This document shows, piece after piece, positions 7,514-13,099 of a stretch of 13,099 bases of DNA (the first letter of the stretch is position 1; each line of letters begins with the position of its first letter). The translations under genes and the position numbers were made by a program. The notes under the pieces were generated by a model. The model saw only the letters and a program-made list of their open reading frames with translations. It made no database searches and was not told the origin of the DNA. Origin of the DNA: JADLEX01 sp964586775 (GTDB lineage: Bacteria; Lernaellota; Lernaellaia; JACKCT01); contig CAZPJD010000272.1 in NCBI GenBank assembly GCA_964586775.1, positions 1 through 13,099 of the forward strand, written 5' to 3'.

Positions 7514-8896
7514 ATGGCCGATATCCGCCGCCGTTCCTGGGCCGAGCCGTTCAAGATCAAGGTCGTCGAGCCGCTCAAGATCACCACCCGCGCCGAGCGC
7601 GAAGCCGCGATCCGCGAAGCGGGCTACAACACCTTCCTGCTCAAAAGCGAGGACGTCTACATCGACCTGCTCACCGACTCGGGCACGTCGGCGATGTCGG
7701 ACGCGCAGTGGGCCGCGATGATGATGGGCGACGAGGCCTACGCGGGCTCGAAGAACTTCTATTTCATGTGCGAGACGATCGAGAAGTACTACGGCTACCG
7801 CCACGTCATCCCCACGCATCAGGGCCGCGGCGCGGAGCACATCCTCTCGCAGGTCATGATCAAGCCCGGCGACGTGGTGCCGGGCAACATGTACTTCACC
7901 ACCACCAAGGTCCATCAGGAGCTCGCCGGCGGCAAGTTCGTCGACGTCATCATCGACGAGGCGCACGACCCCGAGAGCACGCACCCCTTCAAGGGCAACA
8001 TCGACCTCACCAAGCTCGACGCGGCGGTGAAGCAGGTCGGCGCCGAGCGCGTGCCCTACGTCAGCTTCGAGGGCAACGTGAACATGGCGGGCGGCCAGCC
8101 CGTGAGCCTCGCGAACTTCAAAGAGGTGTACGAGTACTGCGCGCCGAAGGGCATCAAGGTCATGCTCGACGCCACGCGGCTCATCGAAAACGCCTACTTC
8201 ATCAAGATCCGCGAGGCGGGACAGGGCGAACGCACCATCGAGGCGATCCTGCGCGAGATCTGCTCCTACGCCGACGGCATGACGATGTCGTCGAAAAAAG
8301 ACCACCTCGTGAACATCGGCGGATTCCTCGCGGTGAACGACGACGCCATCGCGCAAAAAGCCCGCGAGATGGTGGTGGTGTACGAGGGCTTGCACACCTA
8401 CGGCGGCATGGCGGGGCGCGACATGCAGGCGCTCGCCCAGGGCATCATCGAGGCCGTGCAGTTCGATCACATGCGCGCGCGCGTCGGTCAGGTCGAGTAC
8501 CTCGGCCAGAAACTGCTCGACCACGGCATCCCCATCGTCGTGCCCATCGGCGGCCACGCGGTGTATCTGAACGCCAAGAAATTCCTGCCGCACCTCGATC
8601 AGGATCAGTTCCCCGCGCAGGCGCTGGCCGCGGAGCTGTACGTCGATTCCGGCGTGCGCGCCATGGAGCGCGGCAACGTCTCGGCCGGTCGCGGACCCGA
8701 CGGCAAAAACCTGCGCCCGCGCCTCGAACTCGTGCGTCTCACCATCCCGCGCCGCGTGTACACGCAGGCCCACATGGACGTGACGTGGGAGTCGATCTGC
8801 GACCTCTACGAAAAGCGCGACTCGATCCGGGGACTGCGTTTCACGTACGAGCCCGACACGCTGCGCTTCTTCCAGGCGCGATTCGAGCCGGTGTGA
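7514..8896 (+). CDS. tpl: Tyrosine phenol-lyase (beta-tyrosinase, EC 4.1.99.2)
   Basis: A 460-residue cytoplasmic PLP enzyme that splits L-tyrosine into phenol, pyruvate and ammonia; the reaction is reversible. Length fits the family (456 in Citrobacter). Family motifs include DLLTDSGTSAMSD, GDEAYAGS (Tyr76), THQGRGAE, GGQPVSLAN, LDATR, and SSKKDHLVNIGG with Lys262 as the PLP lysine. Three positions known to separate it from tryptophanase are all lyase-type. Thr129 in NMYFTTT is Asp in tryptophanase. Arg386 in AMERG, the phenol-binding Arg381 of Citrobacter, is Ile in tryptophanase. Phe452 in LRFFQARF is His in tryptophanase. ATG 7514 is chosen because GGGGGAA precedes it by 7 bases and MADIRRRSWAEPFKIK aligns with the family N terminus. 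A longer frame upstream lacks an ATG start and family similarity. The local segment VSFEGNVNMAGG differs from the usual CLAVTVNLAGG. It appears to be a stand-alone gene, with no neighbouring tyrosine transporter. Confidence 0.92.
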   Translation: MADIRRRSWAEPFKIKVVEPLKITTRAEREAAIREAGYNTFLLKSEDVYIDLLTDSGTSAMSDAQWAAMMMGDEAYAGSKNFYFMCETIEKYYGYRHVIPTHQGRGAEHILSQVMIKPGDVVPGNMYFTTTKVHQELAGGKFVDVIIDEAHDPESTHPFKGNIDLTKLDAAVKQVGAERVPYVSFEGNVNMAGGQPVSLANFKEVYEYCAPKGIKVMLDATRLIENAYFIKIREAGQGERTIEAILREICSYADGMTMSSKKDHLVNIGGFLAVNDDAIAQKAREMVVVYEGLHTYGGMAGRDMQALAQGIIEAVQFDHMRARVGQVEYLGQKLLDHGIPIVVPIGGHAVYLNAKKFLPHLDQDQFPAQALAAELYVDSGVRAMERGNVSAGRGPDGKNLRPRLELVRLTIPRRVYTQAHMDVTWESICDLYEKRDSIRGLRFTYEPDTLRFFQARFEPV

Positions 8897-8914
8897 CCAA
8901 GCGGGTGTGACCAA
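8890..8914 (+). repeat. Short direct repeat duplicating the tpl stop codon
   Basis: GGTGTGACCAA occurs at 8890-8900 and again at 8904-8914, a 14-base period. Each copy contains TGA; the first copy provides the stop. It looks like a recent slippage duplication and has no evident function. Confidence 0.6.
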
Positions 8915-8916
8915 AC

Positions 8917-8946
8917 ACCGCGGCCCCGCCGAAGCGAGGCCGCGGT
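8917..8946. terminator. Stem-loop between convergent genes
   Basis: ACCGCGGCC (8917-8925) and GGCCGCGGT (8938-8946) form a perfect 9-base stem with a 12-base loop. It sits between the end of tpl (+) and the end of the cysteine-rich protein (-), 75 bases apart. There is no clear T-run on either side, so it is a plausible bidirectional terminator but not a textbook one. Confidence 0.5.
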
Positions 8947-8971
8947 CGGTCAGAATCGATCTACGCTCGGT

Positions 8972-9640
8972 TCATGACGCCCACGGGTTCGCGTCGCATA
9001 GCGCCGTGAGGCACAGCCCCCAGTCGTCGCACGATTCGGACAGTTCGGAACACGCGCGCCAGCAATCGGGCGCTTCGCCGTCGCACACGCGGGCGGTGTC
9101 GAAGGTCGCGTGGCACTCGCCGAGCGCGGCGCGCAACTCGCCGTCGCAGTCGGCAGTCGTGTCGTCGTCGGTTACGTCGTCGTCCGCCGTGTCGTCATCC
9201 GTTGTGTCGTCGTCGGTCGCGTCGTCGTCGCTCGCGTCGTCATCGCCCGAGTCATCATCGGCGTCATCATCCGCATCGTCGTCGGTCGAGTACGTGTAGC
9301 AGTTCGCCGCCACGCACTCGTCGAGGTCGAAGCAATCCGTGGCGATGGCGGAACACTCGGCGAGGCACTCGGCGTCGTCCGCGCCCTGCGCGCACGCCGC
9401 GATCACGTAACCGCCGTCGTACACGTTGCCCGCGTCGTCGGTGATGACCCAGTCGCAGGAATAGGCGTTGTCCACGCTATCGTACTGGCACTCGGCGTCC
9501 TCGCCGTCGTCGTCGTTCCACGTGTCCTCGTTCGCGAGGCCGTCGTCGTCCTCCACCGGCCCGCACGCCACACCGGTCGCCAGCGAAACGCACAGCAGCA
9601 TCGCGCCGAGGATCGCGATCCAGATCGATTTCGTCGTCAT
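8972..9640 (-). CDS. Secreted/lipoprotein with two eight-cysteine modules joined by an Asp-rich linker, function unknown
   Basis: I do not recognise this 222-residue protein. It begins with a signal peptide (MTTKSIWIAILGAMLLCVSLATG) ending VAC, a weak lipobox with Cys26, and then an acidic stretch. Two cysteine modules follow: Cys 51, 62, 83, 92, 96, 103, 109, 114, and Cys 165, 176, 186, 193, 197, 204, 210, 215. Both show C-X10-C, then variable spacing, then C-X3-C-X6-C-X5-C-X4-C, so they are copies of one disulfide-bonded domain. Between them (119-162) is a DDDAT/DDDTT/DDDTA linker with almost no other residues. AGGAGG lies 8 bases before ATG 9640. The upstream gene stops 12 bases earlier, so the two form an operon. 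Strong acidity and even cysteine number argue for an extracytoplasmic, oxidised protein. Confidence 0.8.
   Translation of the reverse strand: MTTKSIWIAILGAMLLCVSLATGVACGPVEDDDGLANEDTWNDDDGEDAECQYDSVDNAYSCDWVITDDAGNVYDGGYVIAACAQGADDAECLAECSAIATDCFDLDECVAANCYTYSTDDDADDDADDDSGDDDASDDDATDDDTTDDDTADDDVTDDDTTADCDGELRAALGECHATFDTARVCDGEAPDCWRACSELSESCDDWGLCLTALCDANPWAS
9159..9263. repeat. 15-bp tandem repeat array coding the Asp-rich linker
   Basis: Seven consecutive 15-base units, most beginning GTGTCGTCRTC or GCGTCGTCRTC on the plus strand, code on the minus strand for five-residue units such as DDDTT and DDDAT. The array continues in degenerate form to about 9285. The units vary mainly at wobble and at the last codons. 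Confidence 0.8.
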
Positions 9641-9652
9641 GGCCGCGCCCTC

Positions 9653-10537
9653 CTATGCCGCGCGACGCGCGAACGCGTCGTCGTTGCCCGCGACCGTGTC
9701 GTCGTCGGTGGTGTCGTCGTCCGCCGTGTCGTCATCCGTCGTGTCGTCGTCCGTTGTGTCGTCATCGGACGTGTCGTCGTCGACGTCGTCGTTGCCCGTG
9801 TCGTCGTCGGGTGTTTCGGGATCGGGGATCGCCTCGACGGGCCACTGGCCGGTGATGTCGTACACGCGCACGGGCGCGTCCTGCGGGGCGTTTTCGCACC
9901 GGGCAAGCAGCGCGCCGCGCAGAGCCCCCGTCACGCGGTCGATGTACCAGTTCATCTGGCCGAGCGTGTTCTGCGTGCCGCACGCACCAGCCGCGTCGTT
10001 TCGCGGCGGGCTGACGATGAACAGTCGGATCACGGCGTACGGATTGCCTTCGGGCGCCTCGACCTCGACATACGGTTCGATCGTCGCGAAGGGGCGCAGC
10101 ACGTCGGCCCCGGCCGCATCGCCGATCACCAGCCACGCGCGGTGCGGCGAGTCGGCGTCGGCCTCGCTCCAACGCACGTTCATGTAGTTGCCGCCCTCGA
10201 TGGCGAGCTGGATGCCCTGCCAGGTCACGTGGCCCAGGTGATCGAGATCGCCGTCCGGCGGCGGCTCGATGTCGTCATCCTGCAGGTCGTCATCTGTCGT
10301 GTCGTCGTCGGTCGTCTCCTCGCCCGAGCCGCAACCGCCCTCGTCGTCGTTCTCGTTGTCGTTGCCGCTGCACGAGACCGACACCACCACGACGGCGAGC
10401 GAAATGACAACCAGGCTGATGGCGACGATGGCGACGATCGCCACCACGCCGGTGAGGCCAAGAAAGGTGATGGCCGCGACGCCGGTTTCCACCACGCCGG
10501 CGCGCCCGCGCCGTCCCACGGGTCTACGTATCCTCAT
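9653..10537 (-). CDS. Membrane-anchored or lipoprotein with Asp-rich flanks, function unknown
   Basis: A 294-residue protein I cannot place. After a very basic start (MRIRRPVGRRGR) comes an exceptionally long hydrophobic stretch, about residues 18-55, ending VSVSC with Cys56. This could be a lipoprotein signal with an overlong core, or a membrane anchor. Cys69 follows in an acidic segment. The DDDTT-type spacer at about 75-92 leads to a domain of about 150 residues (95-240) with Trp, aromatic and beta-type patterning (HVTWQGIQLAIEGGNYMNVRW, RAWLVIGD, VIRLFIVSPP) and two cysteines (186, 214). A second Asp-rich repeat (244-281) and a short AFARRAA tail close it. ATG 10537 is preferred over ATG 10549 because GGAGGG precedes it by 4 bases. 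First gene of the pair with the cysteine-rich protein downstream. Confidence 0.75.
   Translation of the reverse strand: MRIRRPVGRRGRAGVVETGVAAITFLGLTGVVAIVAIVAISLVVISLAVVVVSVSCSGNDNENDDEGGCGSGEETTDDDTTDDDLQDDDIEPPPDGDLDHLGHVTWQGIQLAIEGGNYMNVRWSEADADSPHRAWLVIGDAAGADVLRPFATIEPYVEVEAPEGNPYAVIRLFIVSPPRNDAAGACGTQNTLGQMNWYIDRVTGALRGALLARCENAPQDAPVRVYDITGQWPVEAIPDPETPDDDTGNDDVDDDTSDDDTTDDDTTDDDTADDDTTDDDTVAGNDDAFARRAA
9696..9785. repeat. Six 15-bp tandem repeats coding the C-terminal Asp-rich segment
   Basis: Six contiguous 15-base units begin GTGTCGTCGTC or GTGTCGTCATC at 9696, 9711, 9726, 9741, 9756 and 9771. Read on the minus strand they code DDDTS/DDDTT/DDDTA. The unit matches the array at 9159-9263 in the neighbouring gene, so the two loci share a repeat. 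A third, shorter run of three related units at 10271-10315 codes the N-terminal spacer of the same protein. Confidence 0.8.
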
Positions 10538-10842
10538 GGATCCCTCCATTGAAAATGGGCACACATCGACCCGCCGCCATCGAATGAAAATGGGCGCTCG
10601 CCGCAACACGGCGATCACAACGTCATGAAAAACGGCTCGAACATCCCCAGCCCGCGCGGTCGGGAGAAACGGCGAAGCACAATCCAATGCTCATTTATCC
10701 CACATCGATATCCGATTATGCAAGAAAATTCTCGAACCTCTTTCGAGGATATCGATACCGATCGGTCGGAAACGCGGTGTTTCCGCCTTTTCCGCGGACG
10801 GTTTTGTGCTAGAGTGCGTCGCCATTTTCGAGGGAGAAGACG
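10538..10842. other. Divergent regulatory spacer with direct and nested inverted repeats
   Basis: This 305-base gap separates the leftward Asp-rich operon from the rightward protease, and no gene is supported in it. TGAAAATGGGC occurs twice in direct orientation (10550-10560 and 10585-10595), just upstream of the leftward ribosome site. Further right, ATCGATATCC (10704-10713) and GGATATCGAT (10747-10756) are perfect inverted arms enclosing a smaller hairpin CTCGAA-CCTCT-TTCGAG (10731-10747). On the minus strand CATAAT (plus 10715-10720) is a 5/6 match to a -10 hexamer and lies inside this structure. Confidence 0.55.
10810..10815 (+). promoter_or_regulatory. Candidate -10 element of the protease gene
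   Basis: GTGCTAGAGTG contains TAGAGT, 4 of 6 matches to the -10 consensus, 27 bases before the start codon. This would leave a leader of about 20 bases. The -35 region (TTTTCC at 10788-10793, 16-base spacing) is a poor match, so the call rests on the -10 and its position alone. Confidence 0.3.
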
Positions 10843-12921
10843 ATGACGGCAATGAAGATGTGGACGGCGATTTTCGCGGCCGTCGCCATGGTGTTGACCG
10901 GCGTCGCGGCAAGTGCCGACGACGCGATCCGGCTGCGTTCGCGGACCTTCACCCCCATCGCCACGAGCGACGCGGCCGGGGACCTGCGCGCGAACATCGG
11001 CGCGCGGGTGGTGGTGCAGCTTCTCGCGACACCGAACGAGGCGATGCGCGACGCCTACCGCGCTCAAGGCATCCACCTGCTGCGCCCGCTGTCGGGCACG
11101 GCGTGGCTCGCGCGCATCGACGCGCGCGACTTCGCGGCCAAATCCGCGCCCGCGATGCGTTGGGTGGGGCGGCTCGATGCCGCGGACAAGATTCACGAGA
11201 GCGTCCGCACGGGCGTCTTCGGTCCGTGGAGCGTCGCCGAAGACGGGCGGCGCGTGCTGTATGTCGGCATGTTCCCCGACGTGAGCGAGGCCGAGGGCCG
11301 CGCGTTGCTGGCGTCCTTCGGACGCCCGATCGAGCACACGAAGGCGACGAACGGTTGGCTCGTCGCCGTCGATCCGGCGCGCGTGCGCGACTTGGCGTCG
11401 CGCGACGAGGTCGTGTGGATCGAGGAATCGCTGCCGGCCCTCACGCCGAACATGGACGTGGCCAAGCCCGCGGTGGGCGGCGACGTGGCGAACGAGGACT
11501 ACGGCGTGCGCGGCGCGGGGATCAAGGTGCTGATCCTCGACGGCGGCACGGTCTTCAACGGCTTCCATCAGGATCTCGCGGGGCGCATCACCGTGATCGG
11601 TCTGCCGATTCCCGACATTCTCGTCGGGCATGCGACCAACGTGATGGGCATCGTGGGCGGCAACGGCACGGTGTCGGGCGGGCAGTTCGTGGGCATTGCG
11701 CCCGAGGCGCTGTTCATCTCGGCGTCGGTTCTGCCGCTGTCGGTTCCGCCGCTCTACAACAGCCCGGCGAGCATCGAGAGGCAGTACCGCACCGCTGTGC
11801 AGGACCACGGCGCGAACGTGTCGAACAACTCCATCGGCGCGAATCTGGCACGGTTCGGCGATGCGCTGTGCAACATGGAAGGCGACTACGAGGGCACCGC
11901 GCAACTCATCGACGCGCTGGTGTACGGCAAATACGGTCCCATCACGATCGTGTGGGCGAACGGCAACGAGCGCGGCTACGGCGCGTGCGGCAGCACGTAC
12001 TCCACCACGCCGCCGCCGGCGCCCGCCAAGAACACCATCGCCGTCGGCGCGGTCAACAAGGACACGCTCGTGATGACGAGCTTTTCGAGCTACGGCCCGA
12101 CCGACGACGGACGCCTGCGCCCCGACGTGAGCGCGCCGGGGTGCGTGACCGACGGCACCTCGTTCTCCGAGGGCATCACCGCGTGCGGCCCGGGCGACAA
12201 ATACATCGCCATGTGCGGCACGAGTCAGGCGAGCCCGGTCGTCGCCGGCGCGGCGGCGCTGGTGCACGAATACTGGTCACTGAAGAACGGCGGCGCTCAG
12301 CCGTGGGCGTCCACGGTGAAGGGTCTCATCATCCATGGCTCGCTCGACGAGGACGGCCCCGGCCCGAACTATCGTTACGGGTACGGCGTGTTGCGGATCC
12401 CGCCGTCGCTCGACCTCGTCGACGAGGCGAAGGTTCGGCAGGACGCGATCGATCAGGGCGACGAACTGACACTCGACTTCGAGGCCACGGGCGGCGAGGT
12501 GAAGGCCACGCTCGTGTGGACCGACCCGCCCGGGCCAACGATGACCGCCAAGGCCCTCGTGAACGACCTCGACCTTTCCATCGACGCTGGCGACGCGGAT
12601 TGGCTGCCGTGGGTGCTCGATCCGGCGAGCCCCATGGACGACGCGACGCGCGGCGAAAATCACCGCGACCCGGTCGAGCAGGTGCTCGTGGACGACGCGG
12701 CTGCGGGCGACCCCGTGACGGTGGTCGTGCGCGCGACCGAGGTGCCGATGGGCCCGCAATCGTTCACCCTCATTGTTTCGGGTGTCCGCGATCCCGAGAG
12801 CGGCGACGACGACACGGCCGATGACGATGCGTCCGACGACGACATGTCGGACGACGACGCGGCGACGGACGACGATGCCGCGGGCGACGACGACGACGAT
12901 GACGACGGATGCGGGTGCTGA
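10843..12921 (+). CDS. Secreted subtilisin-like serine protease (S8, KP-43-like) with Asp-rich tail
   Basis: A 692-residue exported protease. The signal peptide (1-25) has a likely cut after ASA. A long pro-region (about 27-205) seems to hold two similar inhibitor-like halves: ARVVVQLLATPNEAMRDAY... and RRVLYVGMFPDVSEAEGRAL..., each ending in a short WLARID/WLVAVD strand. The catalytic domain (about 215-520) shows Asp233 in LILDGGT, His263 in GHATNVMGIVGG, oxyanion Asn375 in WANGNE and Ser461 in GTSQASPVVAGAAAL, so the triad is complete, with HATN and GTSQ variants. A KP-43-type beta domain follows (about 550-645: ATLVWTDPPG, KALVNDLDLSI, VEQVLVDD). The C terminus is DDDTA/DDDAS units, seven Asp, then GCGC and stop. 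GGGAG lies 7 bases before ATG 10843, supporting the first of three close Met codons. It probably digests extracellular protein; the role of the tail is unknown. Confidence 0.92.
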   Translation: MTAMKMWTAIFAAVAMVLTGVAASADDAIRLRSRTFTPIATSDAAGDLRANIGARVVVQLLATPNEAMRDAYRAQGIHLLRPLSGTAWLARIDARDFAAKSAPAMRWVGRLDAADKIHESVRTGVFGPWSVAEDGRRVLYVGMFPDVSEAEGRALLASFGRPIEHTKATNGWLVAVDPARVRDLASRDEVVWIEESLPALTPNMDVAKPAVGGDVANEDYGVRGAGIKVLILDGGTVFNGFHQDLAGRITVIGLPIPDILVGHATNVMGIVGGNGTVSGGQFVGIAPEALFISASVLPLSVPPLYNSPASIERQYRTAVQDHGANVSNNSIGANLARFGDALCNMEGDYEGTAQLIDALVYGKYGPITIVWANGNERGYGACGSTYSTTPPPAPAKNTIAVGAVNKDTLVMTSFSSYGPTDDGRLRPDVSAPGCVTDGTSFSEGITACGPGDKYIAMCGTSQASPVVAGAAALVHEYWSLKNGGAQPWASTVKGLIIHGSLDEDGPGPNYRYGYGVLRIPPSLDLVDEAKVRQDAIDQGDELTLDFEATGGEVKATLVWTDPPGPTMTAKALVNDLDLSIDAGDADWLPWVLDPASPMDDATRGENHRDPVEQVLVDDAAAGDPVTVVVRATEVPMGPQSFTLIVSGVRDPESGDDDTADDDASDDDMSDDDAATDDDAAGDDDDDDDGCGC
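12805..12906 (+). repeat. Degenerate 15-bp Asp-rich coding repeat at the protease C terminus
   Basis: The codons for residues 655-688 follow the same GACGACGAC-plus-two-codons pattern as the neighbouring genes (DDDTA, DDDAS, DDDMS, DDDAAT, DDDAAG), ending in a run of seven Asp codons. It is more degenerate and shorter than the arrays at 9.2 and 9.7 kb. Confidence 0.7.
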
Positions 12922-12954
12922 GGTCGGATCGGTTGCGGGGATCGAAGAATTCGT

Positions 12955-12992
12955 ATCGCGCCCCGGAACATCCCCGGGGCGCGATTTTCTTT
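12955..12992 (+). terminator. Strong intrinsic terminator after the protease gene
   Basis: An ATCGCGCCCCGG stem (12955-12966) pairs perfectly with CCGGGGCGCGAT (12974-12985) over 12 base pairs with a 7-base loop, followed at once by TTTTCTTT (12985-12992). It lies 34 bases after the protease stop. It abuts the end of the leftward gene beginning beyond the window, whose stop codon overlaps its T-run, so it may serve both directions, though the leftward side has no T-run. Confidence 0.88.
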
Positions 12993-13098
12993 ACGCTACC
13001 AAGCGCAGACTCCACAGGAACGCCGGCGCGCTGCGCAGCCGAAAGTGCGTGATCGACTTCGACACCAGCTTGCCCGTCGCGACCTCGGTGAGGCGGCC
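12991..13098 (-). CDS. C-terminal end of an unidentified protein (runs off the window)
   Basis: On the minus strand an open frame enters from the right edge and stops at TAA (12991-12993). Its 35 residues read GRLTEVATGKLVSKSITHFR followed by LRSAPAFLWSLRLVA. Almost every third codon position is G or C, as in the other genes here, and the convergent position next to a terminator fits a real gene end. The fragment is too short to name. The competing minus-strand frame that continues through the terminator is far less plausible. Confidence 0.65.
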   Translation of the reverse strand, partial: GRLTEVATGKLVSKSITHFRLRSAPAFLWSLRLVA

Positions 13099-13099
13099 G

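Noticed and set aside
7036..8910. 624-codon plus-strand frame spanning mscL end and tpl
   Set aside because: It overlaps two well-supported genes in another frame and encodes an Arg-rich sequence without recognisable features.
7397..8914. 505-codon minus-strand frame across the lyase gene
   Set aside because: It is a mirror of tpl; His/Val/Asp-rich with no domain, while the plus strand aligns along its full length with a known enzyme.
9159..9785. CRISPR-like or satellite array
   Set aside because: The 15-bp periodicity is in frame, codes Asp-rich segments, has no spacers and interrupts no gene.
9110..10552. 480-codon plus-strand frame with VVV repeats
   Set aside because: The Val/Arg repeats are simply the reverse strand of the Asp-coding repeats; the minus-strand genes have signal peptides and ribosome sites.
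10615..12267. 550-codon minus-strand frame over the protease
   Set aside because: Antisense to a protease with a complete catalytic triad; Arg/His/Ala-rich and without motifs.

Overview
The window is GC-rich with strongly GC-biased third codon positions, has no mobile elements, tRNA/rRNA or CRISPR, and looks like ordinary chromosome of a free-living Gram-negative bacterium. Secreted proteins with Asp-rich (DDDTT/DDDTA) spacers, lipoproteins, a KP-43-like secreted subtilase and a chemoreceptor suggest an uncultured lineage near the former Deltaproteobacteria (Myxococcota- or Lernaellota-like). That placement is inference from style, not from a marker gene.

Layout. 1-1002 (-): 5' part of a methyl-accepting chemotaxis protein. 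1003-1365: AT-richer spacer with nested palindromes and a possible FliA-type promoter. 1366-5259 (-): a complete, tightly coupled sulfate ABC importer operon, sbp-cysT-cysW-cysA in transcription order, driven by a good sigma70-like promoter at 5349-5376 set in an AT-rich island. 5481-7190 (+): an AI-2E-family membrane protein followed by mscL with a C-terminal zinc ribbon. 7514-8896 (+): a PLP-dependent beta-eliminating lyase whose discriminating residues all match tyrosine phenol-lyase rather than tryptophanase, preceded by a leader rich in hairpins. 8972-10537 (-): two secreted/lipid-anchored Asp-rich proteins of unknown function. 10843-12921 (+): a secreted subtilisin-family protease with an Asp-rich tail ending GCGC. 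12956-12992: a strong terminator. 12991-13098 (-): the last 35 codons of an unidentified gene.

How it fits together. The sulfate operon is self-contained (binding lipoprotein, two permeases, ATPase). The AI-2E protein and MscL are likely co-transcribed envelope genes. The 9.0-12.9 kb block is the most distinctive part. Three neighbouring exported proteins carry the same unusual Asp-rich low-complexity segments, encoded by 15-bp DNA repeats. Two of them form an operon divergent from the protease, and the 305-bp divergent spacer holds a nested palindrome and an 11-bp direct repeat. One of the proteins is built from two copies of an eight-cysteine module. I see no defence system or other clearly novel multi-gene machine; the duplicated-cysteine lipoprotein and its Asp-rich neighbours are the best candidates for something undescribed.
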